Assembly: GCF_030864355.1 (NCBI RefSeq)
Contig: NC_083398.1
Span: 1,116,001 to 1,180,000 of the forward strand
Reading direction: 5' to 3'
DNA length: 64,000 bases
Source: Cutaneotrichosporon cavernicola
Lineage: Eukaryota; Basidiomycota; Tremellomycetes; Trichosporonales; Trichosporonaceae
Shown here: piece after piece, positions 32,110-42,028 of the stretch
Position numbering within the stretch: position 1 is the stretch's first letter
How the letters are laid out: the number at the start of each line of letters is the position of its first letter
Notes under the pieces: generated by a model
What the model saw: only the letters and a program-made list of their open reading frames with translations
Database searches by the model: none
What the model was told of the DNA's origin: nothing
Translations under genes and position numbers: made by a program

Positions 32110-33077
32110 ATGGCCGCCACATCATCTGTCGAGGAGACTCTCACCGCCGCGATCGCTCAGCTCGAGGCCGAGGCTACGCTCAAGAAGGTGAGTTTCAGCT
32201 GGCTTGAGCTCAATGAGCTGACCCCAGTCCATCCGCGAGGCCATCGAGCCGGTGGAGGACATTGTTCGCCAGGCCACTGCCGAGCTCAACCGCCTCCACT
32301 CGTCGCCCGCAACGCAGCGTACGTCAACCCTACTCTTCTCTAACAACAGATGAGGCGATCGCCACTAAGGCGCTCGAAACCATCGCCGGTGCCCACGCTC
32401 ACTGGGTCAACATCGCCGGACTCATCCCCAAGGGCGAGTTCTATCGGTATGTCCTCAAGATCTGGCATGGCTAAGCGCAGTTACCAGTTCGCTGTCGCGC
32501 CCATGTTTCGTAGCCTCGTGACGAGCATCGCGCTCGCCCGCTTCGTGCTCCGGGACGAGCTCGTGCCCCAGTTCACCGCCGCTACGCTTATGGGCCGTAT
32601 GTCAAAGTCAAGGGAGCGTGGCTGACATGTAGTCCAGGGCGAGACCGTCGGCGAGCTCGAGGTCACCTCTGACGATTACCTCCAGGGCGTCATTGGCATG
32701 GTCAACGAGCTGGTGAGTCGGGAGGGGGTTCCAGCCAAGCCAAGGCCTATGTGAACCAGCTAACTCCAGCCCCGTCTGTCGGTCAACTCGGTCACAGCAC
32801 AGAACTTTAAGCTGCCTGGCCGGATAGCGCTCTTCGTCAACGACATCTTTGCTAGCTACTCTATGGTGAGTGGGGATGTGGGCTTGGCCAAAGGGGAAAG
32901 AAGTCCGCCGGTTCCGCACCTGCAACTGTCGACTGCTCGCAAGCTGACCCCCAGCTCAACCTCCGCAACGACCAGCTGCGCCGCAAGTTTGACTCGCTCA
33001 AGTATGACCTGAAGCGGTGCGAGGACGTCGTGTACGACCTCACGCTGCGTGGCCTTGCTACCGCTCCTTCGGCTTAG
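32110..33077 (+). CDS. TSN: Translin
   Basis: Nucleic-acid-binding octamer-forming protein; with TRAX it forms the C3PO endoribonuclease. Seven exons (32110-32187, 32228-32318, 32350-32446, 32481-32596, 32633-32712, 32770-32865, 32955-33077) give 226 aa. Conserved blocks are SIREAIEPVEDIVRQATAEL, DDYLQGVIGMVNEL|PRLSVNS, ALFVNDIFASYSM|LNLRND, LRRKFDSLKYDLKRCEDVVY and the terminal DLTLRGLA. Six introns, 31-89 nt, all have CTRAC just before the AG; the second is only 31 nt. Reading phase closes through all junctions. No TRAX gene is in the window. Confidence 0.94.
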
Positions 33078-33425
33078 AGTTTTTACTTAGGACTTGAATC
33101 ACTTGATGCATTGATTTGTACCATATCGCAATTTCTGATCGATTGTAAACAAGCCAAACTAATACTAATTGTTGGGCTGCCACTTTGCGGGGCTGACGGG
33201 AATAGGTGAATTGGGTGGCGGTGTGTGTGGTAGCTTGGTGCCTGAAAACGGGGACAACTTGCAATCAAGCCCTGCTGCCCCTTTCTTTCCCCTTCCCGCT
33301 CCCCTTCTTGACACTCGACTCGACATCCCATCCATCCTTGTCTTCACTCCATCCATCAACTAACTAATACAGTCTTCAACCTCCTCCTCACTCCATCCTC
33401 TCACTCGTGACACCAACTTCACACA
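33078..33425. other. Intergenic between translin and YRA1
   Basis: 348 bp. After the translin stop it is AT-rich (ACTTGATGCATTGATTTGTACC, TAATACTAATTG). From about 33280 it turns into a C/T-rich leader for YRA1. No gene. Confidence 0.45.
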
Positions 33426-35354
33426 ATGGCTTCCATGGACATCGACAAGCCCCTCGACGAGGTACGCATAATCGACTGCAATCGACAAGAGAACACGAGC
33501 TGACGCACGTTTGCCCTCCTTTGCCACCCACCTTGACAATAACAACAATCCATCACCTTCCAACATCCATCCGTTTGCCATTGTACACTGCTCGCGCATC
33601 TTCTGTGTACTATTCCTCCAATAGATGATCGCCGCTAAGCCTCGTGGCCGTCGTGGTGGCCGTGGCCGTGGTGCTTCCTCGGCCTCTGCCCCCTCCCGCG
33701 ACGCGGCTCCGCGTGGTGCGGCTGGCGCGCGTGCGCGCTACTCTGGTTCCGCCCCGCGCAACGTGTCGCAGACCCAGCGCGCTGCTGTTGTGCCCGCTGC
33801 TAACAAACCCGTGACCGCGGACGCTACCAAGATCATCATCTCCAACCTTCCCACAGACGTGACCGAGGCACAGGTTCGCGACCTTATGCAGTCGACCGTT
33901 GGGCCTGTTCGCGCCCTCCACATGGCTTACACCGCGAGCGGAAAGAGCTCTGGCAGCGCGACTGTCATCTTCAAGAACCGCGGTGACGCCAACAAGGCTC
34001 ACACGACGTGTAGGTTGGCGAGGAAGGCGGTGCTGATTCTAGACCACAACCGGATGATCGACAACCGTTAGTGTCTCCTCCTGCTGACTTCCCCCTTGCT
34101 TCGCCGCTGCTCGCCAATGCGGGTTCTATGATTCGGACAGTTTGTTTGGCACGTGAGGCGACGTGACGTAACCAGCCGTGATAGCAAGTTGAACAGCGCA
34201 TGAGGCGAAGACGCGTGCAAGCTGGATAGGGTAACCTTCCTCGCATTACGCAAGTCTCGTTGGTACAGGCATCAAGCCACCCCGCGCCGACCGTCCTCAA
34301 CGCAGGCGGAGGCGCGGTTGGCTTTGGCTAAGTACGCGCAGTGTGATTGCTGCCTCCCGGTGGCAATGTAAAACGCGCGCAATCCAAGTCCTTCGGGCAC
34401 AGGGTGGCGTCGAGTGCCAGTCGCTCGGCTGCAGTGACGGATGTTGAGCAAGTCTCCATCGCCTGCGATAGCGTACAGCTTTCCCCTGCGGCGCTTGGCG
34501 CACTTGCGGTCTCATCTGCAACCCCCGAGCATGTGGCGAACACGGCCGGGTATCGTTCTACGACGGTCCGACGAACGGTGGTTGTCGGATGATCACTGGC
34601 GCGACTGTCGCCTCGAGACGGTTCTCGAGTGCGGCTAGGTCGCATCAAGATGGTCCGAAGGACCTCGGCAGCAGCAGCGGCGGCTTCCCTTTCTCGATCT
34701 CATCGCAATGAACTGGCGCTGATCTGCGCCTCTGCTCTACGCATCCTTGCACTTTGTTACGACTCTTTCACATCTCACGACTCCCCACTATTCTTCTCAA
34801 TTCTATCAACTACGACTTGCATTGCACGACCTCAACATTGTATCGACTACGACTTGCATGCACGACCTCAACATTGTATCGACTACGACTTGCATGCGCG
34901 ACCTCAACATTGTATCGACTACGACTCGCATGCACGACCTCAACATTGTATCGACTCCTATGTGTACGCATCAACTCTGCAACCGGTTCCCGACATCAAC
35001 ATCTTCTTCCATTCACTCCTCCGCATATTTACCCACCTCCACAACCCCGCCGCCTGCACACATTCCGAACTCTGGCTTCTCTCAATAGAGCGCCCCATGA
35101 AGGTCGAGATCGCCATCGACCCCAACGCTGTTGCGTCGTCGCTCGCCGCGCGCGTCGCCACACCTCGGGCTGCTAAGCCCGATTCCAAGTCGTCGGCACC
35201 CCGCGGCCGCCGCGCTCCCCCTCCCTCCCGCCCTCGCGCGGCCCGTCCCGCCAAGAAGTCGGCCGAGGACCTCGATGCCGAGATGGAGGTGAGTCGCGTC
35301 GTCATTCTCTGGAGAGAGACTAACAGCCAGGCGTACAAGACGACGACTGCTTAG
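33426..35354 (+). CDS. YRA1: YRA1/ALY (REF) mRNA export adaptor with a 1-kb intron
   Basis: TREX-associated RRM protein that hands spliced mRNA to the Mex67-Mtr2 exporter. Exons 33426-33461, 33625-34009, 34043-34066, 35089-35288 and 35331-35354 give 222 aa. The N-terminal box MASMDIDKPLDE|MIAA is followed by an RGRRGGRGRG segment, then the RRM (KIIISNLPTDVTEAQVRDLM, HMAYTASGKSSGSATVIF). The RRM end is TYHNRMIDN|QRPMKVEIAIDP, split by the large intron. The C-terminal REF box is KKSAEDLDAEME|AYKTTTA. Intron 3 (34067-35088) is 1,022 nt and its GTTAGT donor places TAG in frame if unspliced. Frame and homology close exactly across it. S. cerevisiae YRA1 also has one unusually long intron used for autoregulation. 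Confidence 0.93.
34804..34958 (+). repeat. 36-bp tandem repeat inside the YRA1 intron
   Basis: Copies start at 34824, 34860, 34896 and 34932 (the last truncated), with a partial copy at 34804-34823. The unit begins GCACGACCTCAACATTGTAT and continues CGACTACGACTTGCAT. Copies differ by only one or two bases, so the array is recent or kept uniform. It lies about 130-260 bases upstream of the 3' splice site. Confidence 0.97.
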
Positions 35355-36260
35355 AAACTATTCATAAAACATTGTTGAGACCATGAGTTGACTGGGTTTG
35401 AGATGGATGTAGCCCCTTCGTTACCTTGCTTGGATCAGCAGCTGGAGGGTTGGAGGCGATGCGTGCCAAGTGGAATGTGGGTCTTCCTTGTTTTGCGGGG
35501 CAACTATGTGACCAGGGCGCTGAGGTTACGACATCTGACGACTTACAGTTCGCTACTCATGACCAGCTCGGCGGTGTACACGCGGCACAAGATGGGTGCC
35601 GCTGCCAGCCACACCCGCCGAGGAGACAGGGTCCTCACTAAGCAAGACCAGAGCCTGTGTGAGGGAGAGTGAATCGAGGTCCGGAACGATAACAGCCACT
35701 GCGGGGCTTGTGCTTGTGGGCACAAGGTGAGTGGCGGCGGGACAAAGCTGATCATGAGCGCCGAGGGTCAAAACTGTGCCGGTGGCAAGTGCATGTGCAT
35801 GTAGACAAGTTGAAGACGGCCAATGCGATGCAAAGAATGAGCCAAACGCACCATTGCAACAGCCATGAGGTTACGGTACGCAGACAAGAGTGTGAGTCTC
35901 GTCTCGGGCCGATCGCTCTCCAACAACTTGCAGTTACTGTCCACAAACTGATCGTACGTCATTTTGTCATTTTCAGTTCCGACGCGTCGTCGAGTTCCAG
36001 TCATGCAGGGGACTTGGTGTCGATACAGGCACAACGCAAAGTCTTGGCAACCTAATGTGACACTTGGAAACAAGTGTGTATGTCTGTGCCCGACCACCCT
36101 CTCTCCTCCTACTACTACCTCTTCGATGGTCGGCTCGTGACGCAAAGACATTGATGTCATTTCTAGTCGGCCAAAGCTCCCGATCTCTGATCTCTGAATT
36201 GCAGTCACTTACAAACTACATCTTGTAACCCCTCACTCCGTCTCTGCACAGTCATCCACC
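35355..36260. other. Intergenic, about 0.9 kb
   Basis: No gene is supported. Minus-strand frames near 35768-35960 begin with a true ATG (MTYDQFVDSN) but show no family and have poor codon bias. The C/T-rich tract before 36261 is probably the leader of the Stig1-like gene. Confidence 0.35.
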
Positions 36261-37180
36261 ATGCTCTTCTTCCCTCTCCATCCTCTCCTCGCCTTCCTCT
36301 TCCTCGTTGCAAACGCCGCCTTCCTCCCCCGCGACCCATGCCTCCCTGGCCAACTCGAGTGTTTCGGGACATGCATCGACCCGAGCACCGACAACTCAAA
36401 CTGCGGTGCATGTAGATCGTGGTGTGTCTCCGAGCCAGGTAGGCCCGCGTCTACGTGTACCGGGGGGAAGTGCATGTGTCCCGATGGACCGGCGTGTGCG
36501 TGGTCAAGTGGACCAGGGTGGTTCTGTCCAGACCTAGCGACAAACTTGAATAACTGTGGAGCTTGTGGTGTAGTCGTGAGTTCCAAGTCCGATCTCTCCT
36601 CTCTTCTCTCCTCTCGCCTCTCCTTTTCCCTTCACCTCCCTTCCTCCCCTGCTCCTACTACCTTCTCTACCCATTCCCCGCCAGCCCGCACAGAATCATC
36701 CCCATTCCCCAAACTCCGCTTTGTCTGGCAGCCCCCTCGCTGATCCAGTGCACAAACGCGACCTGTACCAACGGCACCTGCACGTCCTGCGACAAAACCT
36801 TCTGCCCCGGCGGCGCGGGCGCATGCGTCGACACATCAACCTCGACATCAAACTGCGGCGCCTGCTTCCACCAGTGCGACGTAGCCTCAGGCGCAACCTG
36901 CCAAAACGGCACATGTATCTGTCCCCCGAACCTGACAAGCTGCGGCTTCGCCTTTGCCCAACAATGCGTCAACACGCTTTCGGATACGAGCAATTGCGGT
37001 GCGTGTGGTCACCGATGCCCGGAGGATTCGGGTTGTAATGGTGGGATCTGTGTTGCTTGTCCCCCAGGACAGAAGGCTTGTGGGAGATGCGTTAATGTTG
37101 AGAATGATAATGCGGATTGTGGAGCGTGTGGAGTTGAATGTGAGGTTGGGACGAACTGCGTAGAGGGTGTTTGTGTTTAG
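36261..37180 (+). CDS. Secreted protein with five Stig1-like Cys-rich repeats
   Basis: Signal peptide MLFFPLHPLLAFLFLVANAA, then a protein rich in Cys. Exons 36261-36575 and 36749-37180 give 248 aa. Five repeats share a C...C-x2-D-x(1-3)-NCGAC-x3-C core: CIDPSTDNSNCGACRSWC, CPDLATNLNNCGACG, CVDTSTSTSNCGACFHQC, CVNTLSDTSNCGACGHRC and CVNVENDNADCGACGVEC. The pattern resembles plant STIG1 and, more loosely, the CPL1-like Cys domains of basidiomycete surface proteins. The 173-nt intron falls in a repeat and is phase 0. It is probably extracellular or wall-bound. A one-repeat relative lies at 26979-27388 on the other strand. Confidence 0.8.
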
Positions 37181-37652
37181 TCTGTGTGTGAGAGAGTAGT
37201 GATGTATGGACACTGCGGGTATCGACTTGGTCGTTGGGTTTGGATCTGTGGTGGTGCGAGATGTGTTTGGGCGGCCTGCATCCCCTCTTCGCATCGCATC
37301 ACCGGATAGCAGGACGTCAGGGCGGCAGGTGCGCATTGCCTTCTTGTGCTGTGTCCGAAACTGTGGCCCAAAGCGCCTCTGTCAACGCCATCCTCTGAAT
37401 GAAGACACAGACCGCGCGTAAACAGCTATGACGCGCGACAGTGGGTACGGGTAAGGGCGAATGACACAAGCGCAATGTCCACTGCGTTAATAGCAAGAGC
37501 ACATAGCCGGCGCTAGACAAGAAACAAATGCAGAAGAAACTGGCAGCATTAGCTCACCAGCTCAAGGTCCCACGCCGTGACCGAGCCAATGGTCCGTGGG
37601 ACTCGTCTCCAACCGAGGCCGCAGGACCAGCTCTAGCTCCCAGCCTCGCAGC
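37181..37652. other. Intergenic between converging genes
   Basis: 472 bp between the stop of the Stig1-like gene and that of the VTC-like gene. Nothing recognisable. Confidence 0.4.
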
Positions 37653-38925
37653 CTAGTTGTGCCACCTGTTCTTCTCGCCCGCCACGCGCCACGCATACGA
37701 GAACGATAGCGGGCTCGCGCCGACGCCGAGCGGCTCGTGCTCCTTGCGGGCCTCGGCAAGGCGGAAGATGAAGTTGGCGAGGATGACGACAAACAGCGAG
37801 CCACAGATGAGGAGTGGACCGACGAGTACGTCAAAACTGCCCGGGTAGCGCGACGCAATCATCGTCAGGCGCTTTTGGTATAGCACGTAGCCGTAGATGA
37901 GGGTGGCGGCGGCGCTGGGATCAGCGAAGTTTGCGTGAGGGCGGGTTGGAGTCTACAGTACAAACCCGCCAGGCAAACTCACATGATGGCGTAGGCGAGG
38001 GCAAACCAGCGCGCAGGGTGGTCATTGGCGCCGTAGAGGAGACCTGTCGCGATGGTGGAGAGGAGCACGCCCATCGAGAGGTATGAGATGTAGGTGCGCT
38101 CGTTGGCGAACCACACCTTAGGCTCGACCTTGACTGGCGTCGCACGCTTCTCTGTCTGTTAGCTACTCAGGCGGAAACATCAGCCAATACGTACTGGGAA
38201 CGCGCACACGGATGGTGGGGTCGTTGATTGAGTGGTAGTCGGTGAGCAGGGGGCGCTCCTCGCTGCGGTCAGCGCCATCCTCTTCACTCAACACCTGGGC
38301 TGTATGCTCCCAGGAGGTGATAGGTTGAAGCCCAACACCAGTCACACTCTTGTCATACTCACGAGTCCGGCAGACGATCTCCGCGCTTGCTCTTCGCCCG
38401 AATGCCCTCGCCACGCGCCGGGAGGAGCCTCAGTGCGCCCTGCGAGAACCTGGCGTCAGCGCTTCCTTCTCTCAGCTCAGGACCATCATGCTGTAGAGCT
38501 GAAGCTGCCTGCGATCACTATTACCCACGGCTGGAAAAAGTTCTCCGAGACGTCGTTGAGCACACGAGCCATCGACGACTCGGCCTTGGGCTGGGACGGG
38601 CCCGCTCCGGCGCTCGAGGAGCTGGGGTTGAGGGGCGTTGTCTGGGGTCAGCGGCCCTGCTCTGAGGGAGTAGAGATGAGGTAAGGTCGGATGGGAAGGT
38701 TGGGTGAGGTTGGGAAGGTTGGGAAGGAAGGTTCGATGGTAGCTGGAAGACGAGGGAAGGAAGGCGGCGATCCTCCGGGGTGGTGTTCGTACTCTGGAAG
38801 ATGGCGAGCGTCTCATACAGAGTTGTTACATTCAATTAATTGAATGCAGCTGCTCGCTATCATGACGCCAGCCAGAGCGTCCAACACGCCGCCATGCACC
38901 CGCGATGACTCACCTCGTCGGCCAT
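37653..38925 (-). CDS. VTC1: VTC1-like DUF202 membrane protein
   Basis: The vacuolar transporter chaperone (VTC) complex makes and imports polyphosphate; Vtc1 supplies three membrane helices. Exons 38925-38914, 38641-38525, 38439-38363, 38262-38195, 38151-37983 and 37914-37653 give 234 aa. The diagnostic motif is [20 protein letters not shown], followed by three TM segments ([54 protein letters not shown]). The N-terminus is about 110 residues longer than yeast Vtc1, hydrophilic and Ser-rich, with no SPX domain seen. The first exon (MADE) is 12 nt, joined over a 272-nt intron; it is chosen because ATG, donor and phase fit. Exon 3's acceptor (TTCTCGCAG) was picked by frame. Confidence 0.8.
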
Positions 38926-39502
38926 GATGATAAGTTTGAGAGAAGAGTAAATCGAAACAGAGATAGAGTGGTGTGGTGTTATGATGCCAAGCACGTGCGT
39001 GCCCCGGCCAGTCGCCTCCACACCCCGCCCAACCCAGGAACCTCTGTCCGTGCAAGTTTGTTTTCACTTCTAGCTACTGTACATAAATGCGTCCAATGTC
39101 CCATCCAGGCTGGCTCGAGACACGCGAGAGGCCTAGGCCTAACATCAGAGTCAAACAAGCACATGCTTTTCGCGCGCTCTGCGATATAGGCAGAGTGATA
39201 ATTAATGGCTGATGACTAGTGGCCTCAGGCCGTGCCTGGACGATCGACGTCATGTCCGCAATGATCAGTGGGGGTTCAAGAGATTTAGAGGTTCCGAGTT
39301 GAGTTTCCGAGTTGAGTTTCCGAGCTTGGTTGCTTGGTAGCTTGGTAGCTTCGTAGCCATCCCCTCGCGGTCTAGATGGTCTACATCTCAATGCATTACC
39401 GCTCAATTACATCGAGCCACGCACGGACAGCACCAGTCCCGTGCCTGCTGGTCTGCTCCACAGTCTCCTCCCACATCTTCGCACGTCCGCGTGGTCCACC
39501 CA
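38926..39502. repeat. Intergenic with short tandem repeats
   Basis: Contains a 13-bp unit (TTTCCGAGTTGAG and variants) three times at 39291-39329, followed by GCTTGGTA three times to about 39356. No gene is seen. The region is upstream of the VTC1-like gene and downstream of VPS5. Confidence 0.6.
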
Positions 39503-41792
39503 TTACTGCGCCGCCTGCTGCGCCTGCGAGCGCTGCACCATCTTGAGCAGCATCGCATGGTACTCCTCCCACGCAGTCACGAGCTCGCGCTGTCGCGCAA
39601 TCTGGCCGTCGAGGTTGGCGGTGAGAGTGCGCCGGAACTCGTCGACGCGCTCGCGCTCGAACCGGGCAAACTCGGCCTTGACGAGCTTGCTCTGCGCTTC
39701 AAAGTCGGCGCTCGTGTCACGCATCCGCCGTTCCGCCTGGTGTCAGTCCATCCATCTCCGCTGCAAGCCTCCTAGCCTTCTTGCCCGCTCGGCTTTTTTC
39801 TGGAGCATCACTCACCTCAGCCTGCTCCGCCATCGAGATGCCGCCTTGGGCGGGAGGCCGGCCCTGCAGTCGCGCCTTGTCGCGGACCTGCCGAATGCGC
39901 GTCACCTCCTTCAGCGCCGCCTGCCAAGCGTGGTACGCGCGCACTCGGCTACCGAATGCGAGGCGCACACTGCCAATGAACCGGACATACTCGTCCGACA
40001 AGTTCAGGAGCTGGCTCACGTCAGCTGTAGCCTGTGCCTCGCCAGCACCCTTCTCGCGCCGCGCCAGATCTGCCAACCGCCCAAGCGCGGCACACATTGC
40101 CGCGCCAAGCTCCGAGTCCGCGAGCGCCTGCGCAGCGTCCGCGACATCGCCGACCGCAACTGCCATGTCGAGGCGCGCCTTGCTCGCGAGGTCCAGGCTC
40201 TTGCTCAGACTCTTGAGGTGGCCCTCCAGGTGGTCAAGGTACGCCTTGCGCTGGTCGAACCACTCGTCCTTCTCGACATACCGCGGCCCTGTCCACGAGC
40301 TGAGCAGGCCCGCGGAGGGAGTAGAAGGCGTCTCGGCTCCCGCGCGCCGGTTCTTGATATCCAGTGCGAAGCTGTCCGACTCGATGAACAGGCGCAGATC
40401 CGGGTCAAGCTGGAGTATAGGGTGCGCTGTGATCTTGGTGAGGCAGCGCTGTAGCGCGGCCCGGCGCGTCTCAATAAACTGTTCCTGGAAACGCCCGAAC
40501 GCGTGCTTGTCCGGCACAGGCGGCACTATCACGCCGGGGTTGTTGGCCGTCAGCTGCTCGTACAGCCACAGGAAGTCGGAGAAGCGGCGCAGCACGCTAA
40601 AGTCGCCACGGCGGTAGTGCGGAGACGTCGTCTTGGTGCGCACCGTGTACACGACGTGTCCGCGCACTGGGTCGCCGATTTTGGTCGGGTCGCTAACCGT
40701 GATCTGGAACACGGGCGTGCTGAGCAGCTTGGGCCGGCGTAGCGACTTGGCGCTGTCCTGAGAGGTGCGCGGCTCCTCACGCTCTTCCTCGTCCGGTTCT
40801 GCCTCCGGTTCCGCGTCGTTGATCGACGCCGTCGACGACTGAGTCGCGAGCGGACCCGGCTCGCCCCATCCCCCACCCGCACCCTCGTTCCATGGATCCC
40901 CGCTGGTGCTCAACGGCTCGTCATCCACTGCACCCCATCCGCGCCCGCCGAATCTCGCCGTCGGCGACGATCCGTTCGCGCTGCTCGCGCCGATCGCGAG
41001 GCTGCGGAACCCGTAGTCGGGCTCGCCAGCCGGTGTGTCGAGTGGCGACACGGAGACACGATCGGTGGGTGCCGACCCCGGTGCAGCGGGTGTGTCTGGT
41101 CGCGACGGTGTTGGCGTGGGCATGCTGCTCTCCGGTAAAGGTAGGCTCCCCGATGCCGCCGCCTCCGCTCTGGCCTCTTTAACCTCAGGTTTGACCTCTG
41201 GCTTGGGCTCGGGCTTGGACTCCCTGGATGGCGCGAAGACGTACGGCGCCTTCTTCTCCGGCGTGGGCGGAACGACGGCAAGAGGAGGCTTGTCGTCATG
41301 TTTGACGAACGCGCGCTTCAGGCTAGCCTCGGGATCGTTCTCGGCCAGGAGTTCTTCGTCGATCAGGCCGGGGGGAAGGGTACGTTGACGCGCCGCCTCT
41401 GGTGAAGAAGGGACAGAGCGGCGAGCGGCAGCGGGGGAAGGTGGTTGGGATGACTGGGATTTGCGCGGGCTCGTGCGCGGCGAGCTGGAGAAGGGGTTCG
41501 ACATCGGGTCATCGCCGAAGCCTCCGCCGAACGCGGCCAGCTCCTCGCGCTCGCGTGCGTGGATGACCGAGGGTGGGTCGGGGAGCCCGCTCCCGAAGCC
41601 CCCGTCGTACAGGTTCTGCGGCGGTGGCGAGGCTTCGCGTGCTGGCGCCGCTTGGGGCGCCCCCCAACCGCCCGAGAGGTCGTCGCCGCCGAATGGGTTG
41701 GCCCATGGATCGGCGTGGTTGGTGAAGAGCGTTGGCTGAGGTGCGGGGTTGGACTGGGCTAGCAGACGCGCAAAGTTCTCCTCCTCGTCCAT
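39503..41792 (-). CDS. VPS5: Sorting nexin Vps5/SNX1-like (retromer)
   Basis: Membrane-bending SNX-BAR subunit of retromer for endosome-to-Golgi recycling. Exons 41792-39816 and 39736-39503 give 736 aa. Residues 1-340 are disordered and Pro/Ser/acidic (DPWANPFGGDDLSGGW). The PX domain (about 350-470) includes YRRGDFSVLRRFSDFLWLYE and PPVPDKHAFGRFQEQFIETR, with RR/K residues for PI3P. The Vps5 BAR region (about 500-736) has DEWFDQRKAYLDHLEGHLKS and the terminal ARFERERVDEFRRTL...EEYHAMLLKM coiled coil. The single 79-nt intron is phase 0 with a CTGACACCAG acceptor. The length fits the family. Vps17 is the alternative, but the linear order of motifs fits Vps5 better. Confidence 0.92.
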
Positions 41793-42028
41793 GATGCGAT
41801 GTGGAATGTGTCAAGTTGGTGAATCGCGGTCAAGTGAATCCAACCTCTATGTGACATCCAGGCGCGCACAGCGATCGGCCAGCGGCCAGCGAAGCAAGTA
41901 ACACGTTTCCGGCAATCAGCCTCCGTCCCTCCACCCGACCAGAGATTCAACAAGATGCGTTTATGCTAATGGGGTTTATTGAAGCGCTGCAACGCGCGGA
42001 TATGTTTACATGTACGAGTTCATCGACC

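Noticed and set aside
36576..36748. Reading the Stig1-like gene straight through its intron
   Set aside because: The frame shifts away from the Cys repeat. GTGAGT donor, TGATCCAG acceptor and phase 0 support splicing.
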